The position numbers and the translations under genes are program-made. DNA of 64,000 bases from a bacterium (GTDB lineage: Bacteria; Auribacterota; UBA3054), in the NCBI GenBank assembly GCA_017557885.1, contig JAFYXV010000002.1, positions 379,056 to 443,055 on the forward strand. The letters run 5' to 3'. The notes under the pieces were generated by a model that ran no database searches, was not told the origin of the DNA, and worked only from the letters and a program-made list of their open reading frames with translations. Shown piece after piece: positions 41,408 to 50,052 of the stretch (position 1 is its first letter; every line of letters starts with the position of its first letter).

Positions 41408-44116
41408 TTAGTTGCCCAGGTTCAGCTTGCTCTTGGGATAAGCCGTGAGCCAGAAGGTGGCGTAGACCGAGTGGTCGTTGTCGTCCCTCAGGCGGTAGGA
41501 AACGGAAGTGTCTATGCACTTTTTCCAGTTCTTGTAAAGCGTGAACTCCATTTCCTGGAGGCTGCCCTTCTCCGCCTCGAAGCGCACGTAGGACTCGAAG
41601 CCCCAGCCCCTCGTCAACTCTCTGGCCCAGGCTTTCTGCTGCATCTCCAAAGAGAGCCAGGGCGTGAAGTCGTCGAACCAGATGCGGCCGCCGGCGGAGA
41701 TGAGGTTGGAGTAATCGTAGAGATAACGGTAGCTGGCGTTCAATATGAGCTCGTCCTTTCTGCCTCTCAGCCAGCGCGGCAGAGAAGGATGGGACAGGGC
41801 TTTCTGCAGAACGCGGGTGGCGTCCATGTTGGCGCCCAGGTTGGCGAAGGTCACGCGTTTGTATTTGTCCAGATCCCAAAGGAGGTCGCCCTGGATGTTG
41901 AGCCAGTCGGTGGGATCGGACTGGAAGGCCAATCCGACGGCCGTGGTGGCCTGATACTGGCGGAAGACTTTTCCTTGGGTGTATTTGCCCCGGTAGTCGT
42001 AATGATGGCGGTAATCCTGGGATTTGTAAACGTCGTCGTGATAATAGCGCTGGCTGACGTAGGCCGTGAAGTCCAGCAGGTTGGCGTTGTTGCCTTTCCT
42101 TTCGATCTGGATGGCGTTCCTGATGCCCAGGTCGCCGCCCGCCGCCAGACCCATTTCGGTGCCGAAGGCCGTGTTGCCGAAGATGGCGGCCTTGGGCTCG
42201 ATGATGTGGCGGATCTTCTCGCTGTCAGACTGGAGGTATTTCCTCATCAGCTCGCCGGCGTAGGTGCCTTCCAGATTGTAAGTCCTGTGCAGCTTGAAGC
42301 TGACGTCCACGCCGCCGTAGGGCATGGCGCGGAAGAAGGCGCCCTCGTCCTGGGGACGGTAGGCGTCTATGGCCATCCTGGTGTAGCGGTTGTAATTCTG
42401 GTTGAAGTGATTGACCGGGAAGTTGACGGTCTTATGCCTCAGTTTCAAACGCCTGTTGAAGCCGCCCGCGGCCCCCGGAGAAATGCGGGAGCGTTTCCAG
42501 ACGTAGTCGTATTCCTCGCCGTCGTTGTAGTTGTTGATGTTGCCGAAGTCCATGGCGAAGCCCAAATAGGGCTCGACGTTGAGGAAGTTGAAGAAGCGCT
42601 TGGGCATGGAGATCTTGTGATCCGTCTGGGCCTGCCACATGGTGTAGCTGGCGTGGGCGTCCTGCTTGTCGCTCTGGACGTAATGGTAATAGCCCGCGGT
42701 GGTCTTGCTCTCGTAATAGACGGGAATGTTGAGAGCGGGCAGGCTCATCACCCTGCGCTTCCTGAAGACGTGCCTCAATTCCGGCAGACGCTCGTAGGTG
42801 GTGTAGAAACTGTTGACCTGCTTGACGGCGTAGAAGCTGACTTCGTTGTCCTCGCCGATGGGGATCGTGAAGTCCAGCCAGGTGTCGCGCTGGCCGTAAT
42901 GGTTGTAGTCGTCGCGGTAGAATTCATGCACCACGTCCATATCCTTCATCCAGTCGATCTGCCAGGAGAGAAGGCCCTTGTTGAGCCAGCCGGCGCCTGG
43001 GCCGAAGGTCTGCACGTGCTCCCAGAGCAGGCGGTAGCGGAACTGCTTGTCGCCCTCTTCGTCGTGCTTGTCTTTTTCCTGGATGAAGCGGCGGGCGGTG
43101 TCGTCGATGAAAAGGGATTCCCATTCGCCGGCGATGGTGGTGACGTTGGTGAAGACCACGTTGTAGGAGCCGTCCAGACCGAAGGTGATGCCGTGCTTGG
43201 AATAGTAGCCGATGTGCGGCGTCAATCTGAGTTCCTTGCTGTGATAGACGTCCAGCGCCAGATCAAAGAAGCCGCCCTTCTTGGAATCGTAGCCGGCCTT
43301 GACCTGCACCGGGAAGGGATTGTCGTCTTCGCTGGGAGTGTAGGTGACCTGGGGCAGCCACAGGAAGGGCACGCCCTCGAATTTCACCAGGCAGTTGCGG
43401 GCCGTGACGCGGCTCTGTTCCCTGGGATCGTTGAGATTGGGCACCGCGACGGTGATGTCCTTGGCCTCGAAACTGTAGAGGGCGGACTGGTATTCCGGCG
43501 GGCAGGTGGTGCAGCGGCCGTCCGTGACGTGCAGGACGTTTTCATAAGGATCCTTGACCAGCGTCTTGCCGTAGATGTACCATTTTTTCTCGTACCAGCG
43601 GCCTTCCTCGAGATCCTTGAAATTGCCGAAGTCCACCTTGGCGTGGGCGTTCTCGAATTGGCCGGCGTAGTTTTCCAGATTGAAGATGACGCGTTCGCCC
43701 AGCACTTCGTAGCAGAAGGGGCCCATCTCGTTGTCCACCGCGATGCCGGTCTGGTTCATGGCTTCGTAGAGATCCTCGGGAGCGGTGTAGGTGATCCTGG
43801 TCCAGCCCGGGGAAGTGAGGATCTTGGTGGCGGTGTTGTATTCCACCGCGTCGGAATAGACGCGGTAGTCGCCGTAGGAAAGCACGACGTTGCCCGCGGC
43901 TCTCAGAACGGTGTTGCTGATATAGGAAAATTCCAAAGCTTCCACCACCGCCTGCTCGCCTTCGGGAACGGGGGTGATGAACCAAGGCTCGGTGCCAAGG
44001 GCGAAATCCGCCGGAGCGCCTTTGCCGTTTTCAAAGGCCGCTTCCTCCGCGCCGAAAAGCGGCACTGAGAGAAGCAAGGCCGTAAGGACTGCTGAAATCA
44101 ATACACGATCACACAT
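41408..44116 (-). CDS. lptD: LPS-assembly protein LptD (OstA-like outer-membrane barrel)
   Basis: 902 residues. Signal peptide (ISAVLTALLLSVPLFGAEE); an N-terminal OstA/LptA-like domain with AAGNVVLSYGDYRVYSDAVE and YNTATKILTSPGW; then a long beta-strand-rich region with many aromatic alternations (for example GFAMDFGNINNYNDGEEYDY) ending in the barrel. Two early cysteines (CTTCPPEY) could serve the disulphide relay known in LptD. It places LPS in the outer leaflet, so the host makes LPS. The sequence is divergent from proteobacterial LptD, as expected for PVC bacteria. Confidence 0.85.
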   Translation of the reverse strand: MCDRVLISAVLTALLLSVPLFGAEEAAFENGKGAPADFALGTEPWFITPVPEGEQAVVEALEFSYISNTVLRAAGNVVLSYGDYRVYSDAVEYNTATKILTSPGWTRITYTAPEDLYEAMNQTGIAVDNEMGPFCYEVLGERVIFNLENYAGQFENAHAKVDFGNFKDLEEGRWYEKKWYIYGKTLVKDPYENVLHVTDGRCTTCPPEYQSALYSFEAKDITVAVPNLNDPREQSRVTARNCLVKFEGVPFLWLPQVTYTPSEDDNPFPVQVKAGYDSKKGGFFDLALDVYHSKELRLTPHIGYYSKHGITFGLDGSYNVVFTNVTTIAGEWESLFIDDTARRFIQEKDKHDEEGDKQFRYRLLWEHVQTFGPGAGWLNKGLLSWQIDWMKDMDVVHEFYRDDYNHYGQRDTWLDFTIPIGEDNEVSFYAVKQVNSFYTTYERLPELRHVFRKRRVMSLPALNIPVYYESKTTAGYYHYVQSDKQDAHASYTMWQAQTDHKISMPKRFFNFLNVEPYLGFAMDFGNINNYNDGEEYDYVWKRSRISPGAAGGFNRRLKLRHKTVNFPVNHFNQNYNRYTRMAIDAYRPQDEGAFFRAMPYGGVDVSFKLHRTYNLEGTYAGELMRKYLQSDSEKIRHIIEPKAAIFGNTAFGTEMGLAAGGDLGIRNAIQIERKGNNANLLDFTAYVSQRYYHDDVYKSQDYRHHYDYRGKYTQGKVFRQYQATTAVGLAFQSDPTDWLNIQGDLLWDLDKYKRVTFANLGANMDATRVLQKALSHPSLPRWLRGRKDELILNASYRYLYDYSNLISAGGRIWFDDFTPWLSLEMQQKAWARELTRGWGFESYVRFEAEKGSLQEMEFTLYKNWKKCIDTSVSYRLRDDNDHSVYATFWLTAYPKSKLNLGN

Positions 44117-44258
44117 ATCTTCACTCGATTTTTATTGCATTATTTAGGTCAGGTTATTTTAGCAAAGCGCGGTGGAAAAGTAAAGACGCAAAAAGCCGGT
44201 AAGCCGCTCTATTAAAAGGAATAGCGAGCACCGGCCAGCAAAAACAGCCCTTCCGGCC

Positions 44259-44312
44259 TGTGGATAAAATTGACGACATTTTGTTGATAACTTGTTGAAA
44301 ACTTGTTGAAAG
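44259..44312. repeat. DnaA-box-like cluster with 11-bp phasing
   Basis: A perfect DnaA box TGTGGATAA (complement TTATCCACA) at 44259-44267 is followed by TGTTGATAA (44282-44290), TGTTGAAAA (44293-44301) and TGTTGAAAG (44304-44312), the last three spaced exactly 11 bases. Flanks are AT-rich. It may be an origin, a DnaA titration or regulation site, or chance; flanking genes are not typical of oriC. Confidence 0.5.
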
Positions 44313-44354
44313 GAAACATACGCGCCATTGTTTCAATCATTTATAAGTTATTCA

Positions 44355-44407
44355 GAAAAAAGGCGGCAAAGGGGTAATAATCAAGACATTTTACCCTCTA
44401 TGCCGCC
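44355..44407 (-). terminator. Two-tier terminator of the WYL regulator gene
   Basis: On the minus strand GGCGGCA-TAGA-GGGTAA pairs with TTACCC-CTT-TGCCGCC, followed by TTTTTT. Both stem parts are perfect; the 13-base loop lies between. Confidence 0.85.
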
Positions 44408-44431
44408 CCTTGAAAACGCCCCGTGCAGGGC

Positions 44432-45499
44432 TTATTTCCCATAGGGCTTGCGGTTCGCCTTGAGGAATTTCTCATATTCGTCCCTCACGTCCAAGGGCCC
44501 TTCGATGATAATGTCGCCTCTGAAGTTGGTGATCCAGCTGAAGAAAGTGGGAGACAGGCTGACTTTCACCGTCACAGTAGCCGCGTTGGGATCGTCATCA
44601 GCCTCCCGGCATTCGACATCCTCGCCGAAAGCGTCGAAGATCATCTCCGCCAATTCTTTTTTGAAGCGAAGGGCAATGCTCTTGGCGGGGCCGCCGTACA
44701 TGGAAAACAGCGTGGAAATATGGACCGGGAGATCATCTCTTTTTTCCAGGGCGACGTCGGACACCTTCTTCTTTTCCTCGATGACCTCAGTCATCCTGTC
44801 CAGGCGGTATTTCTTGATGTTGTCGTTGCCTTCTTTGTCGTAGCACATGACGTAGTAGCGGCCGTTGTCGATGATGAGCGTCAAAGGTTCCGCCGTGTAT
44901 CTTTGCCCTTCGTTTCTGGGGACCAGTTCTTTATTTATGTTGCGGTCGTTGTACACAAAGGAGATCCGGCGCCCGTCAACGAGCGCGTTCCTGATGGCCT
45001 CGATGCTGTCCAGGATCTCTTCGTTGCTGCGCTTCTTGATCCTCATGAGCTTATAGCTCTCATCCACCCTCTTCTTGATGGTGGGGCCGCCGATGCTGCC
45101 AAGTTTTTTGACAATGTGCTCCGTGGAATATTTCGAAAGGAAAGCCGCTTCCTGGACGGCGTCGATGAGGATCTTGAGCTCCGTGTCGTCCAGAGCGCGG
45201 CGTTGGACATAATAAGCGTTTTTCCGGCCGATCTTTTTCTCCTTGATGCCCACCCCCTTCCAGCCGGCCAAAAGCTTCATGTCGGCTCCAAAAGTCCGAC
45301 GTTCGAACTTAATGCCTTCGTTGGACAGTTTGTCGGCGATCTCATCCCTGGTCAGGGGCTTGTCGTCGCTGGAACATTCCTGCAGGATCTGATAGACCCT
45401 CAGAAGTTTGATCTTGTCGCTGCCCGGCTTTTTATTGGTTTTGCCATCGCCGGTGTTTTTGGCGTTTTTTTGAGATGAGCTAACGGTTGATTTTTTCAT
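44432..45499 (-). CDS. WYL-domain transcriptional regulator
   Basis: 355 residues. A basic, low-complexity N-terminus (1-30) precedes a winged-helix HTH (about 33-105; LTRDEIADKLSNEGIKFERR), and a WYL domain (about 160-250) with RRISFVYNDRN, PLTLIIDNGRYYVMCYD and KKYRLDRMTEV; the C-terminal part is the WCX-like segment. WYL proteins bind nucleic-acid-type ligands and often control stress, DNA-damage or defence genes. Its targets are not evident; the structured intergenic DNA upstream is a candidate. Confidence 0.92.
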   Translation of the reverse strand: MKKSTVSSSQKNAKNTGDGKTNKKPGSDKIKLLRVYQILQECSSDDKPLTRDEIADKLSNEGIKFERRTFGADMKLLAGWKGVGIKEKKIGRKNAYYVQRRALDDTELKILIDAVQEAAFLSKYSTEHIVKKLGSIGGPTIKKRVDESYKLMRIKKRSNEEILDSIEAIRNALVDGRRISFVYNDRNINKELVPRNEGQRYTAEPLTLIIDNGRYYVMCYDKEGNDNIKKYRLDRMTEVIEEKKKVSDVALEKRDDLPVHISTLFSMYGGPAKSIALRFKKELAEMIFDAFGEDVECREADDDPNAATVTVKVSLSPTFFSWITNFRGDIIIEGPLDVRDEYEKFLKANRKPYGK

Positions 45500-45956
45500 A
45501 GTATTAAAAAAATGGGTGATGTTAATGCGCCTCTCGGGCGCTTGTATATCTAAAAGCAGTCGCTGCCTTTGTATGCGATATTATATTCTTTTCCTTCTTT
45601 TTCCGCTACGGAAAAACGGAGAGTTTTCTCTTTTTTAAGCGGCGTCCGAAGGCTTCAAGCCTCCGGACGCCTGAACAAACCACAAGGAGTTGGCAAAGAA
45701 CCGGGAAAGATACCGGCATGGTCGGCTTACGGTTGCGCGGGAGGAGGTCCTGCTCTCCCGGGGTTGCGGGAGACCTCGCCGGCCATTGTATTTGCCATTT
45801 TTGCTCGATCAACAAAAGGAGTTGAACAACATGAAAGGCAAAAGAGACACTACTATGAGGGTTTTCTGACTCTATTCTATAAAAAATAGTGGCATTAGCA
45901 AGGGGGCTAATGGGAAAAATTTTTCCCATTAGTCCCCGCCTTTTGACCGGAAACTA
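45500..45956. other. 457-bp intergenic region, gene-free but structured
   Basis: Two overlapping ORFs of about 106 codons on opposite strands have no coding character or ribosome sites. The centre (45641-45777) is rich in perfect hairpins and is listed separately. Confidence 0.5.
45641..45777. other. Candidate structured RNA or DNA element
   Basis: GGCGTCCG (45641-45648) pairs with CGGACGCC (45664-45671), with an inner AGGCT/AGCCT stem. A second hairpin joins GAGGT (45744-45748) to ACCTC (45773-45777) and CTCCCG (45755-45760) to CGGGAG (45767-45772). A short CCGG...CCGG pair lies between. No T-run follows either hairpin in either direction, so these are not simple terminators. It could be a non-coding RNA, a leader of the WYL gene, or a mobile-element end. 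I recognise no known class. Confidence 0.4.
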
Positions 45957-47300
45957 TTAAAGGAGCGTTTCCGGGTCCTGCGCTCCCGGCCCGCTTCCCT
46001 CTTCGGGATCCGCATCGATTTCGATCTCTTGGGGATCGCTTTCAGAAGTTTCGCCCTTCTGGGCTTTCAAAAGCGCCTGGACGGTCTTGTTGCCGTAAGT
46101 CAGTTTCCTGACGGTTATTGCTTCCATCGATTTTTCGGCCCTCTCATAGTATTGGGAAGCGCTTAAAAGAAAGTCCTTGGTGGCCTGCATCGCCTTGATG
46201 GTCTTGTCTATCTCGTCAATAGCTTTTTGGAAGTTGGAAGCGGCCAGCCGACTGTTCCTTTCCACCGCTTTCTTGGCGGCCTGCAGTTTGTCTTCGAAGT
46301 TGGTGAGATCCAGGTCCTGGGCTTTCATGACCGCGAGTTCGAGTTTGCTCTCGGCGTTTTTCAAAGCGGCTTCCTTCAGGATGTGGATCAGGGGAAGGAA
46401 AAACTGAGGCCTGATGACGAACATCTTGGGATACTTGTGGGACACGTCCACTATGCCCTGGTCATAAAGATCGTTGCCGTCTTCCAAAAGAGAAACGAGA
46501 ACGGCGTATTCGCAGCCTTTTTCCCTGCGGTCCTTGTCCAGTTTGGCTAAGAATTCCTCGTTTTTGTGCTTCCTGCCGGTGCCCTCGTCCTCGTTCTTCA
46601 TCTCGAACATGACGGATACGAGCTCCACCTTTTCCCCGTTCACCTTTTCAGCGAGGTAATCGCGGAAAATAAAGTCGCCCTTCGTGCCGTCGGAGGCGTC
46701 GTTGTCCTTTTCAAAGTAAGCATTGGGATAGGCCGCGGCCCTGATGCTGTCGAACGCTATCCTGCAGTGCTGCTCCAGAGTTTCGCCCAGCATCTTCGTG
46801 GAGAGGCTTTTCTTCATGTTTTTCAAGAGGTCTATCTGGCCGGTCAGAAACTTTTCCTTTTCCAGGGCCTGGGCCTTGGTTTGGGCAAGATCCGCCCTCA
46901 GGGCTGCCTTTTCCTGTTCCGCGGCGGTCACTTTCTCCTGCCATGTTATGGCGGCGTCCTTCAGCGCCAGCTCCCGGACCTGATCAGCGTTTTCAAGCTC
47001 CCGCCGGAGCTTTTCGACCTCGCTGCCGTTCTTAAGCATGAGCTCTTTCAGCTCGCTTTCGCGCCTGGCGTTGACGACCTTAAGCTCCGCCTTGAGTTCG
47101 GCGATCTGGGCCTCCAAGTCCTGACTCTGCTTTTCCAGCGCCAGTTTATGCTCGCTCTCAAGCGCCTTCAGACTGAGCTCCAGCCTTTCCGCCACTTCTC
47201 TCTTCAGCTCTTCGTCCCTGACCTGTTTCAGGATCTGGGCGTAACTACTCTCATCCACGGTGAAGACCTCACCGCATTTAGGGCACTTAATGGTTGCCAT
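45957..47300 (-). CDS. DUF2130 family coiled-coil protein
   Basis: 447 residues. N-terminal zinc-knuckle-like IKCPKCGEVFTVDESSY, a long Glu/Lys/Leu-rich coiled coil (about 30-165), then the conserved DUF2130 part with MLGETLEQHCRIAFDSIRAAAYP, GTKGDFIFRDY and FEMKNEDEGTGRKHKNEEF; this part has a restriction-endonuclease-like look (D...ExK: DFIF...FEMK). Function is not established; a nucleic-acid-related role is an inference. AAAGGAG precedes the ATG. Confidence 0.9.
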   Translation of the reverse strand: MATIKCPKCGEVFTVDESSYAQILKQVRDEELKREVAERLELSLKALESEHKLALEKQSQDLEAQIAELKAELKVVNARRESELKELMLKNGSEVEKLRRELENADQVRELALKDAAITWQEKVTAAEQEKAALRADLAQTKAQALEKEKFLTGQIDLLKNMKKSLSTKMLGETLEQHCRIAFDSIRAAAYPNAYFEKDNDASDGTKGDFIFRDYLAEKVNGEKVELVSVMFEMKNEDEGTGRKHKNEEFLAKLDKDRREKGCEYAVLVSLLEDGNDLYDQGIVDVSHKYPKMFVIRPQFFLPLIHILKEAALKNAESKLELAVMKAQDLDLTNFEDKLQAAKKAVERNSRLAASNFQKAIDEIDKTIKAMQATKDFLLSASQYYERAEKSMEAITVRKLTYGNKTVQALLKAQKGETSESDPQEIEIDADPEEGSGPGAQDPETLL

Positions 47301-47506
47301 AAATGTTTCTCCTTTTTTTGATTTTAAAAAAATAAATAAATATAGGCGAACGCTGCCGGCCTCGCGAATAACTTTTTAAAGTTTTAAAAGCCGGGCAATT
47401 CGTTCCGCGCCTTCTTAGATTAGCAAAAATATCTCCAGTCAAAGGCTGGAAGCGGGAAAAATTTTGCGCATTGGGGGGCTTGACTTTTGGAAAACTTTTG
47501 GCAATC

Positions 47507-47836
47507 TCAGCCCCTGCCCCGGACTCCCTCCAGCCAGCCGTTGTAAAAGCGGGCCACCTCCGCCGCGTCGGAGGCGGAAACAAAAGGCGTGGGCACCCGC
47601 TCGGCGAAGGAGACCTCCGTTCCGCTTTCCAGCCGGCAGGAACATTTGGCGATGTTCTTGTCCGTCGTGACGTCCGTGATCTTCTCCACCACGAACCTGG
47701 CCCCGCGGAGCTTCTCCCCGCCGGCCGCCAGAACCTCCGGCAGCCCCAGGAACATGAAGTTGACGTTGACCAGGAAATCTGTTCCCTGAAGTCTGACCAC
47801 GAAGGTCTCGTCCTGAGCCCATCTTTCAAAATTCAT
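47507..47836 (-). CDS. Small hypothetical protein
   Basis: 109 residues, soluble, no signal peptide. Readable blocks are DFLVNVNFMFLGLPEVLAAG and CSCRLESGTEVSFAERVP, suggesting a small beta-rich fold. AAGGA lies upstream of the ATG at a normal distance. I recognise no family. Other ORFs across this stretch overlap it in other frames and look like shadows; composition favours this one. The 206 bases between it and DUF2130 hold nothing I can name. Confidence 0.5.
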   Translation of the reverse strand: MNFERWAQDETFVVRLQGTDFLVNVNFMFLGLPEVLAAGGEKLRGARFVVEKITDVTTDKNIAKCSCRLESGTEVSFAERVPTPFVSASDAAEVARFYNGWLEGVRGRG

Positions 47837-47994
47837 TCAGCGGATCCTTGCCCTTTTAAACTTAAAGTTCAGTTTTTATTCTTCGCCTATATCTTAAGAC
47901 TTTTTTGGTATTAAAACAATGCGCCGATAAATATCGGCTTTATTGAAAAAAAGCATCAACTAAATTTGATAGCAAAAAGTCCGCGGCAAAAAGT

Positions 47995-48032
47995 AAAAAA
48001 CAAGCGCGCCCGGTTGGGCGCGCTTGTTTTTT
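47995..48032. terminator. Bidirectional terminator
   Basis: AAAAAACAAGCGCGCCC-GGTT-GGGCGCGCTTGTTTTTT, a perfect 17-bp stem, ending the FGE-like gene. Confidence 0.95.
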
Positions 48033-48057
48033 ACAACCTCAGTTCAAAGAGCATTTT

Positions 48058-49728
48058 TTATTGAACCAGGAACACACGAAAGCCGTTGCTTTCGTCGCCG
48101 TAGCTATTGGGGTTGTCGTAGCCGCGTCTAGCAGAGCGGCACAAGCTGGCCATTGAAGTTGCCCAGCCCCCGCCACGTTGGATACGGCTAGCTCCATTTG
48201 CGCCTTTCGGATCGACTGCATTTCCATCGTACAAATCATACCAATCCAAACACCATTCCGAAACATTCCCGTGCATGTCGTACAATCCCCAGGCATTGGG
48301 AAGATAAAAGCCGACGGTGGTGTGCTCGCTGTATCCGCCTTTTCCATCCTCTTTATTGAAACCGTAGCGGCCGACTTCCTTCATGTTCGCATCGTCGGTT
48401 GTGCTGGTTAGATTCTTTCCGCTGTTCAAAGCTGTGGTCGTTCCCGCCCTGCAGGCGAACTCCCACTGCGCTTCCGTGGGAAGGTCAAAGCTTAAACCGG
48501 TTTTGGCGCGGAGAATGCCAAAGAACGAATCTTCGTCAACTTCGTTGTTAGCAGGCCAGGCAGTGCCTTTATCCGTTCCGCGGAGCAACTTGTATGAAAC
48601 TCTTTCCACCGGCCTGGCATTTCCTTGATGCTTAGAAGGGGTCGAACCAGTGACCAATTCATACTGTTTCTGGGTCGCCTCGAAAACGCCGGCATAGAAC
48701 GGCTTCGTCAACGTCACTTTGTGCTGAGCTTCTCTGTCATATCTTCCCAATTCGCCTTCAGGGCTTCCCATAATATACGTTCCTGCGGGAATCAGGCGCA
48801 TGACCATTTTAGTGGTCTTGTAGTCGTCACTCCAGCCGCCAGCTGGCACGTCGCCAAGATAGCTTACAGGATAACTTGCGGCTTCTGTCCCGCCCGAAAG
48901 GTCTATGACCAGGTAATTCCTTGTGCTGGAGATCTCCGTCGCTTCAACTTTGACTTTGAAATTGTCGACTTTGGTGGAAGAAAAACTTGCATCCGGCGTC
49001 CAGACGGCTTTGTGCGTTCCGGCGCTGCAGAAGGTCTCGTTAAGGTTGGCAACTGACAAATGAAGCTCTCCCCTGTCCTGAAGATTGAATACAGTCGCGC
49101 CGTTGTCCGTAGAGCCGTAGAACTTGACATCATAGATCGTGTTCGCGGCCGGGGTCACAGTATAGGTTATCGCTACGTCTCTGGTGAACGGCAGCATTTG
49201 CTGGAAAGTGACTCCGCTTACAACGTCGGCTTTGGCGCCGATGGCAGAAACAGACACAAGAGCCAAAATTGCAACGAGAGCTTTAACGCGTTTGCGAAGG
49301 AAGAGCGCGCCGGCAATGAATAGCAAAGCCAGAATTGCCGGTTCAGGCAGGATCGTAACAGAGCGTGAAAGCGCTTTAGTTTCATACGAGCTGACGACCG
49401 TTTCCGTTATGGTGTAGGTGTCGTTCTTCGGCAGATCGGAAGCGGTGTAATTCCACGTCGCAGAGCCTTCCACCGCGGTTCCGCTGTTATCGGAAAAGAT
49501 CGTAGCAGTCTTGGTTGAATCCGACTGATCGACCGCGCCGATAGTTAAGGAAGCGGGAGTCCCGTCCGCCAAAGCGCTGCTGTAAAACAAAGAATCGGTC
49601 GGACGCAAAAGAAAAGAAGCTGCTGTGATCTCACTTCCGTCGAAGCTGCCGGCCGCAGACCAGGCTTCGTCACAGAGCGCCGTCACGCTAAGAAGCGCAA
49701 CAATACTAAATAAAATCGCTTTTTTCAT
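48058..49728 (-). CDS. FGE/SUMF1-like protein fused to an N-terminal PEP-CTERM unit
   Basis: 556 residues with an unusual order. Residues 1-19 are a signal peptide; 20-125 a Ser/Thr-rich small domain; 127-147 is LPEPAILALLFIAGALFLRK, a PEP-CTERM-type sorting tail; it runs straight into a second signal-peptide-like segment (RVKALVAILALVSVSAIGAK, about 147-166); then a linker domain, and from about 305 an FGE-sulfatase domain (LIPAGTYIMGSP, DLPTEAQWEFACRAGT, DMHGNVSEWCLDWYD, RIQRGGGWATSMASLCRSAR). Only one of the two cysteines of true formylglycine-generating enzymes is seen near the end, so sulfatase activation is doubtful. It looks like two genes joined in frame; alternatively the tail works as an internal membrane anchor. 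Confidence 0.8.
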   Translation of the reverse strand: MKKAILFSIVALLSVTALCDEAWSAAGSFDGSEITAASFLLRPTDSLFYSSALADGTPASLTIGAVDQSDSTKTATIFSDNSGTAVEGSATWNYTASDLPKNDTYTITETVVSSYETKALSRSVTILPEPAILALLFIAGALFLRKRVKALVAILALVSVSAIGAKADVVSGVTFQQMLPFTRDVAITYTVTPAANTIYDVKFYGSTDNGATVFNLQDRGELHLSVANLNETFCSAGTHKAVWTPDASFSSTKVDNFKVKVEATEISSTRNYLVIDLSGGTEAASYPVSYLGDVPAGGWSDDYKTTKMVMRLIPAGTYIMGSPEGELGRYDREAQHKVTLTKPFYAGVFEATQKQYELVTGSTPSKHQGNARPVERVSYKLLRGTDKGTAWPANNEVDEDSFFGILRAKTGLSFDLPTEAQWEFACRAGTTTALNSGKNLTSTTDDANMKEVGRYGFNKEDGKGGYSEHTTVGFYLPNAWGLYDMHGNVSEWCLDWYDLYDGNAVDPKGANGASRIQRGGGWATSMASLCRSARRGYDNPNSYGDESNGFRVFLVQ

Positions 49729-49914
49729 TTTTTCTCTCCCAAAGGGAATATGGTTTTAGGTTGACCCTCGAATTTGCCGTTTGCTTTGCATTACGGAAAC
49801 ACGAGTGATTTTAACAAGATTTGTTGCAATATTTTACCAAAAAATCAAATAAAAGCAACGGCTTGGCAAAATTCCAGCGTTTATTAGGCTTTTGAGCGCT
49901 TTAAGATCCCCCGC

Positions 49915-49943
49915 TTGCAAATTAAAAAGATAAGTGCTAACAT
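49915..49943 (+). promoter_or_regulatory. trp operon promoter
   Basis: TTGCAA (49915-49920), 17-base spacer, TAACAT (49938-49943); start expected near 49950, 25 bases before the leader peptide. Confidence 0.65.
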
Positions 49944-49974
49944 TTTCGCCGAACAATCGAGGAAAAGTTTTTTC

Positions 49975-50052
49975 ATGAACACTAAAATGAACTTCTGGTG
50001 GTGGTATGCTTTCTCCGGGCTTTTTCAAGCCGGGACGACTCCTCGTAGCTGA
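49975..50052 (+). CDS. trpL: trp operon leader peptide
   Basis: A 25-codon ORF beginning MNTKMNFWWWYAFSG and ending TTPRS, with three consecutive Trp codons (TGG at 49996, 49999 and 50002). GAGG lies 12 bases before the ATG. Position between the promoter and the terminator ahead of trpE fits a ribosome-mediated attenuation leader: slow decoding of the Trp codons when tryptophan is scarce leaves the downstream antiterminator free to form. Confidence 0.9.
   Translation: MNTKMNFWWWYAFSGLFQAGTTPRS

Larger units (their letters stand above)
44117..44431. other. Intergenic region with DnaA-box-like array
   Basis: Holds the promoter side of lptD (an extended -10-like TGCTAAAAT at about 44166-44158 on the minus strand), the DnaA-like array at 44259-44312 and the terminator of the WYL gene at 44355-44407. 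No ORF is supported. Confidence 0.6.

Noticed and set aside
41402-44068. 888-codon plus-strand ORF
   Set aside because: Antisense to lptD; no recognisable domain and valine/glycine-heavy shadow composition.
44259-44312. Confident oriC call
   Set aside because: Only one perfect DnaA box, and neither dnaA, dnaN nor other usual neighbours are in the window; kept only as a finding.
45690-45790. Cobalamin riboswitch-like string on the minus strand (GCAACCGTAAGCC)
   Set aside because: The other conserved parts of that riboswitch are missing and no B12 gene follows.
45569-45929. Two overlapping ORFs of about 106 codons on opposite strands
   Set aside because: No ribosome sites or family features; the DNA is dominated by hairpins.
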